From: Arthrobacter sp. M2012083
Lineage (GTDB): Bacteria > Actinomycetota > Actinomycetes > Actinomycetales > Micrococcaceae
DNA: 64,000 nucleotides
NCBI RefSeq assembly: GCF_000281065.1
Contig: NZ_AKKK01000038.1
Location: 1-64,000, forward strand
Reading direction: 5' to 3'
The notes under the pieces were generated by a model. The model was not told where the DNA came from. It saw nothing but the letters and a program-made list of their open reading frames with translations, and ran no database searches. A program made the translations under genes and the position numbers. Positions 1 to 8,200 of this stretch are shown one piece after another; position 1 is the first letter of the stretch; each line of letters begins with the position of its first letter.

Positions 1-243
1 ATTTGCTCCATACCCCCACTCTTCCAGCGAGCATGAAGCACCATAAGGCGGCAATCCTCCTATGTGGAAAACCAGCCAACCCCGAACCCGACACAGAACC
101 CCACCCCTGGCCGTACTACTCACCACTGCGCGGGTCCCGCAGCCAACATATACGGACCAACCACCCCCACCCCGAGGAGCGCACGCCGGTCACACAAGAG
201 AGGCCATCACTCGCGTCTTGCGCTGAAGGGTGACTCCCGTCAT
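1..243. other. Intergenic stretch, no supported gene
   Basis: The open frames across this segment on the plus strand are short, proline- and histidine-rich, overlap one another and lack a ribosome site, so I do not call a gene. I see no RNA gene or known riboswitch fold. It may be the end of the spacer behind an upstream gene outside the window. Confidence 0.5.
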
Positions 244-268
244 ACTAAATGAACGCTATTCATTTAGT
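244..268. promoter_or_regulatory. Perfect 10-bp inverted repeat, candidate operator for the agmatine operon
   Basis: The arms ACTAAATGAA (244-253) and TTCATTTAGT (259-268) are exact reverse complements around a 5-nt spacer. It is AT-rich in a GC-rich setting and lies about 30 bp before the first start codon of the operon, with no T-run, so an operator fits better than a terminator. The cognate regulator is not in the window; a TetR, MarR or GntR protein could use such a site. Confidence 0.6.
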
Positions 269-296
269 GACAGTCGTCTCACGGAGTAAAGCCCCC

Positions 297-428
297 ATGA
301 TTGAAATCAGACACCTGGAAGCCCCGACTTCCATCGCCACCCGCCCGGCCCCGCATGTCCGCCCGGCCGGACTGGTCTATCCCAACGCCAAGCCAACCGC
401 AAAACAAACCCAGGCAGCTACCGCGTGA
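297..428 (+). CDS. Small 43-codon ORF translationally coupled to agmatine deiminase
   Basis: An ATG at 297 follows a GGAG ribosome site (acGGAGtaaagccccc) and opens a 43-residue frame whose TGA stop (426-428) overlaps the GTG start of agmatine deiminase in a GTGA tetranucleotide. The peptide begins MIEIRHLEAP and is rich in Ala, Pro and Thr with no membrane segment or known domain. The downstream GTG has only a weak ribosome site of its own, so re-initiation from this ORF is plausible. It could be a leader peptide or a small conserved protein. Function unknown; existence inferred from start, ribosome site and overlap. Confidence 0.5.
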   Translation: MIEIRHLEAPTSIATRPAPHVRPAGLVYPNAKPTAKQTQAATA

Positions 429-1450
429 GCGCCTGGCGCATGCCGTCGGAAACGGCTCCGCAGGACCGCGTCTGGATGGCATTCCCCACCGGCGGGTACA
501 CCCTGGGTGACACCGAGGAAGAGGCTCACGCGGCACGTACCACTTGGGCGGCGGTGGCTAACGCCATCATTGAATTCGAGCCCGTCACCATGGTGGTATC
601 GCCGAACGACGTCGACACGGCCGCGCGCTATCTGGACCCACGCGTTGAGCTGGTTACCGCTGAACTCAACGATGCCTGGATGCGGGACATCGGACCGTCA
701 TTCGTGCTGGATTCCAACAAGCAACTGGGCGCCGTGGACTGGATCTTCAACGGTTGGGGCGGCCAGGACTGGGCGGAGTGGGACAAGGACTCACTCATTG
801 CCGAGGACATCAGCGGCCGCGCCAACGCCCAGCACCTTCCTTCGGGGATCGTCAACGAGGGCGGTGGCATCCAGGTTGATGGCGAAGGCACCGTCCTGGT
901 CACTGAGACTGTGCAGCTCGATCAGGGTCGCAATCCCGGCCTGACCAAAGCAGACATCGAGCAGGAACTTGCCCGCACCGTCGGCGCCACCCACGTGGTG
1001 TGGCTTCCTCGCGGCCTCACTCGTGACTCCGAAAAGTTCGGCACCCGCGGCCATGTGGACATCGTGGCCGCGATTCCTGGCCCTGGCACCCTTCTGGTCC
1101 ATTCCCAGCAGAACCCCGAGCACCCCGATTACATCGTCTCCCGCGAGATCATCGACTTCCTGCGCACCACCCATGACGCAGCAGGCCGGGACTGGAACAT
1201 CATCGAAGTCCCCGCCCCGGAAACCCTTAGCGACGACGAGGGGTTTGTGGACTACAGCTACATCAACCACCTCGTGGTCAACGGCGGTGTTATCGCCTGC
1301 ACTTTCAACGACCCCATGGACGAGAAAGCACTCCGCATTCTCGCCGACGCCTACCCCGGACGCCACGTAGTCGGTGTTGACGCGCGCGAACTCTTCGCAC
1401 GGGGCGGCGGTATTCACTGCATTACCCAGCAGCAGCCTTCGGCCATCTAG
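425..1450 (+). CDS. aguA: Agmatine deiminase family protein
   Basis: A 341-residue peptidylarginine-deiminase-fold enzyme of the agmatine deiminase family, which converts agmatine to N-carbamoylputrescine and ammonia in the cytoplasm. Visible family blocks are WMRDIGPSF (about residues 80-88), NEGGGIQ, the RGHVDIVA histidine block and the C-terminal GGGIHCITQQQP with the catalytic cysteine near residue 332. Length matches the family. The GTG start is chosen because SAWRMPSE is the usual N-terminus. It shares an operon with the amino-acid permease 12 bp downstream, which suggests agmatine or a related guanidino amine is imported and used. No N-carbamoylputrescine amidase lies nearby. Confidence 0.88.
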   Translation: MSAWRMPSETAPQDRVWMAFPTGGYTLGDTEEEAHAARTTWAAVANAIIEFEPVTMVVSPNDVDTAARYLDPRVELVTAELNDAWMRDIGPSFVLDSNKQLGAVDWIFNGWGGQDWAEWDKDSLIAEDISGRANAQHLPSGIVNEGGGIQVDGEGTVLVTETVQLDQGRNPGLTKADIEQELARTVGATHVVWLPRGLTRDSEKFGTRGHVDIVAAIPGPGTLLVHSQQNPEHPDYIVSREIIDFLRTTHDAAGRDWNIIEVPAPETLSDDEGFVDYSYINHLVVNGGVIACTFNDPMDEKALRILADAYPGRHVVGVDARELFARGGGIHCITQQQPSAI

Positions 1451-1462
1451 AAAGGGCCTCAC

Positions 1463-3001
1463 ATGAGCCAGACAATCCGCCGCAGCGGCAATGAAGCTGC
1501 AGAGTCGCACGACATTAGCGGCAAGGGACTGAAGACGGGGCAGTTGGGGCTCCTCGCCGTCGTCGTTCTTGGCATTTCAACCATCGCCCCGGCGTACACG
1601 CTGACCGGTGCGCTGGGTCCAACCGTCAATGAAGTCGGGCTCCAGTTGCCCGTTATTTTCCTGATCGGGTTCATCCCGATGATCCTTGTATCGCTGGCCT
1701 ACCGCGAGCTCAACGCAGACTCCCCGGACAGCGGCACCACCTTCACGTGGGTCACCAAGGCCTTCGGTCCGTGGGTGGGGTGGATGGGTGGCTGGGGCTT
1801 GCTCGCAGCCAACATCATTGTCCTGTCCAACTTGGCCGGCGTCGCCGTGGACTTCTTCTACCTGTTCCTGGCACAGGCCACGGGCTCACCCGAGCTCGCC
1901 GACCTCGCCTCAAACAAGCTGCTCAACGTTGCCACATGCTTCGTTTTCGTGGCGCTTGCCGTGTGGGTCAGCTACCGCGGACTGCACACCACCAAGATCG
2001 TCCAGTACGGCCTGGTGGGATTCCAGTTGCTGGTACTCGGAATGTTCGTCGCCATGGCGTTCGCCAACTGGTCCACGTCCGAAACCGCTGTTCCGTTCAG
2101 CTGGGACTGGTTCGACGTCACCAAGATCGAAACCTTTGGCCAGATCGCTGCTGGCATCTCGTTGTCGATCTTTGTCTATTGGGGCTGGGACGTCTGCCTC
2201 ACGGTGAACGAAGAAACCGCCAACGGCAAGAAAACCGCGGGTCTCGCCGGAACCCTGACGGCCGTGATCGTCTTGGGCATCTACCTCCTGATCACTGTCG
2301 CCACGTTGATGTTCGCAGGAGTCGGAGACACCGGAATCGGCCTGAACAACGAAGAAAACCACGCCAACGTCTTCACTGCACTCGCGTCACCGGTCATGGG
2401 CCCCTTCGCGATCCTCATGTCCCTCGCAGTACTCTCCAGCTCTGCGGCATCACTGCAGTCCACGTTCACCTCGCCTTCGCGTAGCCTGTTGGCAATGGCC
2501 CATTACGGCGCCCTGCCGGAGCGCTTCAGCCACATGAGCAAGAAGTTCTCGACGCCGGGCTTCGCCACCATTGCGGCCGGCGTCCTGTCCGCGGGCTTCT
2601 ACGCGGTGATGCACGTGATCAGTGAGAACGTCCTGAACGACACCATCCTGGCCTTGGGCCTGATGATCTGCTTCTACTACGGACTGACTGCCATCGCCTG
2701 CGTCTGGTACTTCCGTAACAGCGTGTTCGCCAGTGCCAGGAACTTCTTCCTGCGGCTCGTATGCCCGCTGATCGGTGGAGTAGGCCTGTTCGTGGTGTTC
2801 CTGCAGACAGCCGTGGACAGCTGGGCTCCGGAGTTCGGCAGCGGCTCGGAGATCTTCGGCGTGGGGCTCGTGTTCGTCCTGGGCATCGGGATCCTGGCCC
2901 TGGGCGCCGTGGTCATGCTGATCATGTCCCGCGTTCGGCCCGGGTTCTTCCGCGGCGAGACCATTCGGAAGGATACGCCGGCCTTGGTAGTTCCGGAATA
3001 G
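1463..3001 (+). CDS. APC-superfamily amino acid/amine permease
   Basis: A 512-residue polytopic membrane protein of the amino acid-polyamine-organocation superfamily, with about 12 hydrophobic segments. It opens with the typical IAPAYTLTGALGP first-helix motif (about residues 36-48), where APC carriers bind the substrate backbone. It starts with ATG 12 bp after agmatine deiminase, so the two are co-transcribed, and agmatine, putrescine or arginine is the inferred substrate. Specificity cannot be read from sequence. A strong hairpin follows the stop. Confidence 0.85.
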   Translation: MSQTIRRSGNEAAESHDISGKGLKTGQLGLLAVVVLGISTIAPAYTLTGALGPTVNEVGLQLPVIFLIGFIPMILVSLAYRELNADSPDSGTTFTWVTKAFGPWVGWMGGWGLLAANIIVLSNLAGVAVDFFYLFLAQATGSPELADLASNKLLNVATCFVFVALAVWVSYRGLHTTKIVQYGLVGFQLLVLGMFVAMAFANWSTSETAVPFSWDWFDVTKIETFGQIAAGISLSIFVYWGWDVCLTVNEETANGKKTAGLAGTLTAVIVLGIYLLITVATLMFAGVGDTGIGLNNEENHANVFTALASPVMGPFAILMSLAVLSSSAASLQSTFTSPSRSLLAMAHYGALPERFSHMSKKFSTPGFATIAAGVLSAGFYAVMHVISENVLNDTILALGLMICFYYGLTAIACVWYFRNSVFASARNFFLRLVCPLIGGVGLFVVFLQTAVDSWAPEFGSGSEIFGVGLVFVLGIGILALGAVVMLIMSRVRPGFFRGETIRKDTPALVVPE

Positions 3002-3029
3002 AGCACCGGGTAAACGCCGAAAACGCTTG

Positions 3030-3074
3030 AAAGCTGCCAGTTCGCCGGAATAGTCCGGGCGAACTGGCAGCTTT
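3030..3074. terminator. Strong hairpin terminator after the agmatine operon
   Basis: A perfect 17-bp stem, AAAGCTGCCAGTTCGCC (3030-3046) with its complement (3058-3074), closes an 11-nt loop. It sits between the permease and the convergent AMIN-like gene, and A- and T-runs flank it, so it may act on both strands. Confidence 0.85.
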
Positions 3075-3127
3075 CGTGGGTTTTGGCGGATTTCCCGCGA
3101 TCTGGGCGCTTCCCGCGAACTGGCGCT

Positions 3128-3673
3128 CTACCAGCGGTGGGCCACATCCACCACCAGGCGCGAACCGCCGTCGGGCCCATCCAAAATGAAGACCCGGAAC
3201 GGAAGGCGGGCCCGGACGCCCAACCCAATGCTGGTGGTGCCCTCAAAGCTGCCCGCGTAAACCACCTGCCGGAACGTCTGGTAGCCGGAGACGTTGGAGA
3301 GTTCCGCTTTGGCTGCCGGCTCGTAGGTCGGCTGGCTGTACTGGTTGTACGACGGCGCCGTCACCATCACCTGAAGATCCGCATCCCCCAGCACAGGGAT
3401 GGGGTAGCCAGTGGCATCCTGAGTCACCACCGGAACGTACTGAACCACGTAACCGGCAGCCTTTCCGGTCATATCAATCACCAAGCGGTCATAGCAGGGC
3501 TGTTGACCCGTGCGAACGTTGGTGACATGTGCGGAGCTCCAGTCGAGATCGGCCTTGGCCATGGAACCCCACGAAATACCGCAGTATGTTGCTGCCGAGG
3601 CTGGCCCCGGCGCCACCAGACCGAGCCCGGCAGCTGCCAGGACCGCTGCCAAACCCGCTCCAAATTTCCTCAT
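3128..3673 (-). CDS. Secreted AMIN-like domain protein
   Basis: A 181-residue protein with a clear Sec signal peptide: MRKF, an Ala/Leu/Gly-rich core, and a likely cleavage after PASA (about residue 27). The mature part resembles the actinobacterial AMIN-like beta-rich domain: an early CGISWGS, a conserved CYDRLVIDM block, and a C-terminal RVFILDGPDGGSRLVVDV strand pair. Two cysteines could pair outside the cell. These proteins are extracellular or wall-associated, with no established biochemical role. It is transcribed alone and ends in front of the terminator at 3030-3074. Confidence 0.75.
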   Translation of the reverse strand: MRKFGAGLAAVLAAAGLGLVAPGPASAATYCGISWGSMAKADLDWSSAHVTNVRTGQQPCYDRLVIDMTGKAAGYVVQYVPVVTQDATGYPIPVLGDADLQVMVTAPSYNQYSQPTYEPAAKAELSNVSGYQTFRQVVYAGSFEGTTSIGLGVRARLPFRVFILDGPDGGSRLVVDVAHRW

Positions 3674-3888
3674 TTTTGTGCCCCCTTCAGGCGAAGTTGA
3701 TACTTCAACTGTAGGAGTGCATCGGGGGCTTTGGGTCGGTTGTGGCCGCTTCGGAGCGCAACCGTTAAATGGGCGTCAGTGTGGTCACAAGAGGGTCATA
3801 CAAGGGCAGTTTTGCGGGTGTTTTGTAGTTGCTCAAGGGCCCTTGGAGCACGTGTTCGTAACCCAAGATAACGAGACCCAGGCGTTAC

Positions 3889-4191
3889 TTAGCCTTCGCA
3901 GTCCTTGCAGTACTTAAGACCGTTCTTTTCCAGCGCGATCTGGGACCTGTGCCGGACCAGGAAGCAGGAGCCACACGTGAATTCGTCAGACTGCTCCGGG
4001 ACCACAATGACGGTCAGTTCTTCACCGGAAAGGTCGGCGCCAGGAAGGTCAATTCCTTCGGCCGTATCGTTTTCCTCGACGTCAATGACCGCAGTCTGTG
4101 CAGTGTTCCCACGTGATGCTTGAAGGGCCTCAAGCGATTCAGCGGGAGACTCTTCTTCTGTCTTGCGCGGGGCATCGTAATCAGTAGCCAT
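3889..4191 (-). CDS. DUF4193 zinc-ribbon protein
   Basis: A 100-residue acidic protein starting MATDYDAPRK, the signature N-terminus of DUF4193. The C-terminal half holds the family's CGSC ... CKDC pair of CxxC motifs (about residues 75-78 and 95-98), expected to bind one zinc. The family is near-universal in Actinobacteria and has no known function; a regulatory or RNA-polymerase-associated role has been speculated. Monocistronic, with about 120 bp of AT-richer promoter region upstream. Confidence 0.9.
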   Translation of the reverse strand: MATDYDAPRKTEEESPAESLEALQASRGNTAQTAVIDVEENDTAEGIDLPGADLSGEELTVIVVPEQSDEFTCGSCFLVRHRSQIALEKNGLKYCKDCEG

Positions 4192-4317
4192 TGAGGGTTC
4201 GCTTTCGTTGCTGCAGAGTGCCTATCCCGGCACCTCAGTGAAGCAGTTTAGGGCATGTTACACGCGATTAACGAATGGTGTGCCCAACGCGACATTCTGC
4301 AGCATTCCAAGCGGCTT

Positions 4318-4533
4318 CTAGGACCCTGTGCCCGTTCTCGCGGCGTGCGCTTGGATGGCCTGCGCACTGGCCACAGTGACTCCACTGAGGGCCGGGAGCC
4401 ACGCCAAGTCACGCATGTACCCATGCCCAGCAGCGTCCTCTTCCACTGTGCAATCCAGGACGTAGGCTGCCTCGATCCAGGCTGCAATGGTGGTACCGAC
4501 TGAGATGGCAAGCGAGGCCAGTGATCCGATCAT
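4318..4533 (-). CDS. Possible small membrane-anchored protein
   Basis: A 71-residue frame starting MIGSLASLAISVGTTIAAW with one hydrophobic segment (about residues 5-27), then a neutral tail without recognised motifs. An AAGGTGG stretch lies about 10 nt before the ATG. No family is recognised. It occupies an otherwise empty gap between DUF4193 and L-2-hydroxyglutarate oxidase and its codon pattern looks plausible, but a chance frame is not excluded. Confidence 0.35.
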   Translation of the reverse strand: MIGSLASLAISVGTTIAAWIEAAYVLDCTVEEDAAGHGYMRDLAWLPALSGVTVASAQAIQAHAARTGTGS

Positions 4534-4610
4534 GCGGCAACGCTAGCCACCTTGGGTTTGGAGGCAGTTTCCGGTTGGTCACGAGCTTGTTAACTGTCAG
4601 GCAATACGGT

Positions 4611-5831
4611 TTATCTGTCCTGCAAAGCCTGCTCCACGATGTACTCCGCTATCGCCATGGACGAAGTAGCCCCGGGGGACGGTGCGTTGCGCACCAAAAC
4701 TGTGTCCCGTCGTCGTGCAATCACAAAGTCGTCCACCAGGGAACCGTCACCATTCATGGCCTGCGCGCGGACGCCGCGGGTGCCGGGAAGAACGGTGGCA
4801 CCCTCCAGTGAAGGAACAAAGCGCATGGCCTCGCGAATGAACTTTTTCCTGCTCACGACGGTCTGGAATTCACGAACAGCTGAGGGCACATTTTGCCGGG
4901 CGAAGTTCCAGAATCCCGGAAAGAGCGTGTAATTGAGGACGTCGCGGACATTCACCTCGTTCCACGCATAGGACTCGCGGCCAAAGGAGATAAACGCATT
5001 CGGGCCGAGCATCATTTCGCCGTCGATGCGTTTGGTGAGGTGCACTCCCAGGAACGGATGTTTGGGGTCGGGCACCGGATAAATGAGCCCGCGCACTTGA
5101 TCCCGCGCTTCCTCACCCAAGAGGAAATACTGGCCGTAGAACGGTACGATCCGTGGCGTTGCCGCCTCGCCGGTCGCCTTGGCCACGCGGTCCGACTGGA
5201 GACCCGCACAGGCCACAACAAGGTCGTAGTGTTCGCCGCCCTCTTCGGTGGCGACCACCACTCCACTGCCCTGCTGCTCGAGCCCTGTCACCTCCTGCCC
5301 CAGGCGGATAGTCCCGCCCGAGCTACGGACGTCCTCAGCGAGCGCATTGGTGATGGCCGTGTAATCAACGATCGCCGTCTCCGGCGAATGCAATGCAGAA
5401 AGCCCGACGGCGTTCGGCTCCACCTCGCGTATCTGATCACCCCGCAGCATCCGTGCACCCGGGACGCCGTTGGCTACGGCTCGGGCGAAGATGTGGTCCA
5501 AGCGGGTTGATTCCTCGGGACTTTGGGCGATGACCAACTTGCCGCAAGCCTCATAAGGCAGGTCCTTCATGGCGCAGAATTCCTGCAGCAGTTCCACTCC
5601 CCTGCGGCATAGTTTTGCTTTCAGCCCGCCTGGTTCGTAGTAAAGGCCTGCATGGACCACACCCGAGTTATGTCCGGTTTGGTGTGCGGCGAGCCGGTCT
5701 TCCTTTTCGTAGACGGTGACCTGGACGTCGTCGAGCTTGTTGGCAAGTTCCCTCGCCACCGCAACACCGATGATGCCGCCACCCACCACGGCGCAACGCT
5801 TGGTGGTCCTCATCTGTGGAGGGTTGGACAT
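4611..5831 (-). CDS. lhgO: L-2-hydroxyglutarate oxidase
   Basis: A 406-residue FAD enzyme of the DAO/GlpD-like family that oxidises L-2-hydroxyglutarate to 2-oxoglutarate, clearing a side product of central metabolism. The N-terminal GGGIIG dinucleotide loop (about residues 16-21) is followed by HQTGHNSGVVHAGLYY, a block typical of LhgO. I use the second ATG (5831) because GAGGAG sits 6 nt before it; an upstream in-frame ATG at 5846 lacks such a site. Transcribed alone. Confidence 0.87.
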   Translation of the reverse strand: MSNPPQMRTTKRCAVVGGGIIGVAVARELANKLDDVQVTVYEKEDRLAAHQTGHNSGVVHAGLYYEPGGLKAKLCRRGVELLQEFCAMKDLPYEACGKLVIAQSPEESTRLDHIFARAVANGVPGARMLRGDQIREVEPNAVGLSALHSPETAIVDYTAITNALAEDVRSSGGTIRLGQEVTGLEQQGSGVVVATEEGGEHYDLVVACAGLQSDRVAKATGEAATPRIVPFYGQYFLLGEEARDQVRGLIYPVPDPKHPFLGVHLTKRIDGEMMLGPNAFISFGRESYAWNEVNVRDVLNYTLFPGFWNFARQNVPSAVREFQTVVSRKKFIREAMRFVPSLEGATVLPGTRGVRAQAMNGDGSLVDDFVIARRRDTVLVRNAPSPGATSSMAIAEYIVEQALQDR

Positions 5832-5910
5832 GGCACTCCTCGTCATTGGGGTCGGTCCGTGTCAGTCACAGCATTTCACAACCCGTGGCGCGGGCATGGT
5901 GATGGCACGC

Positions 5911-5942
5911 AAAAGGGGCAGCACGCGAAGTGCCACCCCTTC
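5911..5942 (-). terminator. Intrinsic terminator of the DUF805 gene
   Basis: On the minus strand AAGGGG-TG-GCAC pairs with GTGC-TG-CCCCTT (5913-5941) around a GCGAA-type loop and is followed by TTTT. It lies 18 nt after the stop of the DUF805 gene. Confidence 0.75.
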
Positions 5943-5958
5943 TTTGATGCGTGAACGA

Positions 5959-6456
5959 CTAGGCAGCCGTGGGCTTGTCGAAACGCTGACCGGCCGGGTT
6001 GGACGGCAGGAGCGCGAGCACGAATACTGCAAGGGCGCCAAGGAACGGCACCAGGACAAGCAGGGCCAGCCACCCGGTGAAGTTGCCATCATGCAGGCGG
6101 CGGACCAGCAGCGCGATGGACGGGACGAGCGTTGCCAGGCCCCAGATGCCGAGGATCACATAGAACGCAACGGCTCCGCCACCGAGAGTGACAGTTCCGG
6201 AATCGCTAACGGTTGCTCCTGCTGAACCGACGACTGTAGCGAGGGTGTTGAGAATGGTGGTTACGATGACGGACACCAAGGTCCACCACCAGTATTCGCT
6301 ACGGCTCGCACGGCCGGAGAAGTCGGCGTACTTCTTGAAGAAACGCTTTACCGCGGCGCCAATCGGGGCGCCGTAGTACGGAGCCCACAGCGGCGGTTCG
6401 CCGGTCTGTGCACCGTACTGTTCGGTCTGTTGCGGTTGTTGCGGGTAAGTGCTCAT
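5959..6456 (-). CDS. DUF805 membrane protein
   Basis: A 165-residue inner-membrane protein. The first 30 residues are Gln/Pro/Tyr-rich (MSTYPQQPQQTEQ); the DUF805 domain follows, with the hallmark FSGRASRSEYWWW at about residues 46-58 and LVRRLHDGNFTGW before the last helix. Three to four membrane segments are visible. The family is widespread and of unknown function. Monocistronic with its own terminator. Confidence 0.88.
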   Translation of the reverse strand: MSTYPQQPQQTEQYGAQTGEPPLWAPYYGAPIGAAVKRFFKKYADFSGRASRSEYWWWTLVSVIVTTILNTLATVVGSAGATVSDSGTVTLGGGAVAFYVILGIWGLATLVPSIALLVRRLHDGNFTGWLALLVLVPFLGALAVFVLALLPSNPAGQRFDKPTAA

Positions 6457-6637
6457 TTGTTGTATCCCCCGGGTTAGGTGTGAGTTGTGACGAAGTGTCT
6501 TACTCAGAGTGAGTCGTGCTTATCGTAATGCCCTGACGGCGAATTAGGCAGTTCGATGGAGGAAATTAACCCGGATTTAGCTTGGTAACGGAATATTTCG
6601 TCCCGGGACCGTCAACGCGGGCGGCTCCGGCATGTCC

Positions 6638-8188
6638 TCACCGGGCGTATTGCTTTCGAAGGTCCATCTTCCGGATTTTCCCGCTGGCGGTTCGCGGCAT
6701 CTCCTCAACGAACACCACTGACTTGGGGATCTTGTACCGCGCCAGCCGCCCCTCAAGATGCGAGCGCAGTTGTTCCCCGGTCAGGGATTCGCCTTCACGC
6801 AAAGTGACGATCGCCCGCGGCACTTCTCCCCATTTCTCATCATCAACTCCGATCACGGCTACGCTCGCCACAGCGGGCAGCTCCGCAATGGCAGCCTCCA
6901 CCTCCGCCGGGTAGATGTTCTCCCCACCGGAAATGATCATGTCCTTGATGCGGTCCGAGACGAACAGGTAACCTTCGGCGTCCTGGTAGCCCATGTCGCC
7001 GGAGCGGAACCACGACGCATCGGAGTAGCTTTCGGCGGTGGCCTCCGGCCGGTTCCAGTACTCCTTGATCACGTTGGGGCCGGAGATCTGGATCTCTCCC
7101 ACCTCACCGAGGCCGGCAACGCCGCCCAGGGGATCGGCAATCCGGACGTCCGTAAAGAAGTGCGGCAGCCCGGCAGAGCCAGCCTTCTCCTTGGACGCCG
7201 AGACCGGCAACATGGTGGCCCCGGGCGCGGTTTCAGTCATGCCGTAGCAGCTGGTAAACCGGATGCCGCGCTGCTCGTACGCGTCCAACACCCTCTGCGG
7301 AACCGCGGAACCGCCGCAGGTGAGCTTGTCCAAGGACGTGAGGTCCGCCGTCGACCATCCGGGATGGTCGCAAAGCATCTGGAACGTGGTTGGGACGCCG
7401 TTGAGCGTGGTGACCTTGTGCTGCCCTACCAGTTCCAGTACGCGGCCGGCGTCGAATTTGGATTCAAGCACCACCGTTGCGCCCTTGAGCAGCACCGGAA
7501 GCAGGCCCATATCCAGCGACGCTACGTGGAACAGCGGCGAAATCATGAGCGCCACATCGTTGCGGTTCAGGTCCATGTCCACCACCGTGTTGATGCAGTT
7601 CCAGGTGATGTTTCCGTGCGTGAGGAGCGCCCCCTTGGGCTTGCCGGTGGTACCTGAGGTGTAGAGGATCATGGCGGCGTCCTCCAGCGTTACGGCTTCA
7701 TCCAGCGGTGTCACAGACTCAGCCTCAAGCACCTCGCCATAGTGCTCGACGCCGGATGGCAGCTTGAGGGCGGACGCCTCAGTGACGTCGTCGGGCGCCA
7801 CCACGAGACGATGGGTTACCTCTGTGTCGAGGCAGGATGCGGCGGCTACGACCTCCAACGCAGCTGAACTGACCACGAGCCGAGCGCCTGAGTCCTGCAG
7901 TTGAAACTGCAGCTCAGGGGCCGCCAAACGAGTGTTGAGCGGAACGAAGATGGCGCCGAGCAGCCCGCAGGCGAAGAACGCCTCCACAAAGGACGGGTGA
8001 TTCTCGCCGAGGTAGGCCACCCTGTCCCCCTTGGCCACTCCCCTGTCCTTAAGGGCGTTGGCCAAGCGGTCGGTCCTGTCTGCGAGGTCCGCGTAGCTCA
8101 AAGTCTGTTCACCGGAAATGACTGCCGTTTTGGTCCCGGACTTGATCCGGCGCCGGTGCAGCCAGGATCCAACTCCGTTGTTGTTCAT
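6638..8188 (-). CDS. Acyl-CoA synthetase (AMP-forming), long-chain type
   Basis: A 516-residue ANL-superfamily ligase that activates a carboxylic acid to its CoA thioester through an acyl-AMP. Motifs seen are ILYTSGTTGKPKGALLTH (P-loop, about residues 171-188), SCYGMTETAP, the WFRSGDMG hinge block and a C-terminal PRTASGKIRKMDL with the catalytic lysine. Full length. It is the last gene of the six-gene minus-strand cassette, 12 bp behind the transporter, so it probably activates the imported substrate. The natural acid is unknown; the label 'long-chain' is by similarity only. Confidence 0.87.
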   Translation of the reverse strand: MNNNGVGSWLHRRRIKSGTKTAVISGEQTLSYADLADRTDRLANALKDRGVAKGDRVAYLGENHPSFVEAFFACGLLGAIFVPLNTRLAAPELQFQLQDSGARLVVSSAALEVVAAASCLDTEVTHRLVVAPDDVTEASALKLPSGVEHYGEVLEAESVTPLDEAVTLEDAAMILYTSGTTGKPKGALLTHGNITWNCINTVVDMDLNRNDVALMISPLFHVASLDMGLLPVLLKGATVVLESKFDAGRVLELVGQHKVTTLNGVPTTFQMLCDHPGWSTADLTSLDKLTCGGSAVPQRVLDAYEQRGIRFTSCYGMTETAPGATMLPVSASKEKAGSAGLPHFFTDVRIADPLGGVAGLGEVGEIQISGPNVIKEYWNRPEATAESYSDASWFRSGDMGYQDAEGYLFVSDRIKDMIISGGENIYPAEVEAAIAELPAVASVAVIGVDDEKWGEVPRAIVTLREGESLTGEQLRSHLEGRLARYKIPKSVVFVEEMPRTASGKIRKMDLRKQYAR

Positions 8189-8200
8189 GGTGCGGTACTC

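Noticed and set aside
3..252. Two overlapping open frames at the window start
   Set aside because: Pro/His-rich, no ribosome site, mutually overlapping and without any family resemblance.
200..296. Guanidine or other riboswitch before the agmatine operon
   Set aside because: The only structure is a simple palindrome; no conserved riboswitch core is visible.
791..1510. 239-codon minus-strand frame opposite agmatine deiminase
   Set aside because: It is a shadow of a well-supported gene with clear catalytic motifs and has no domain of its own.
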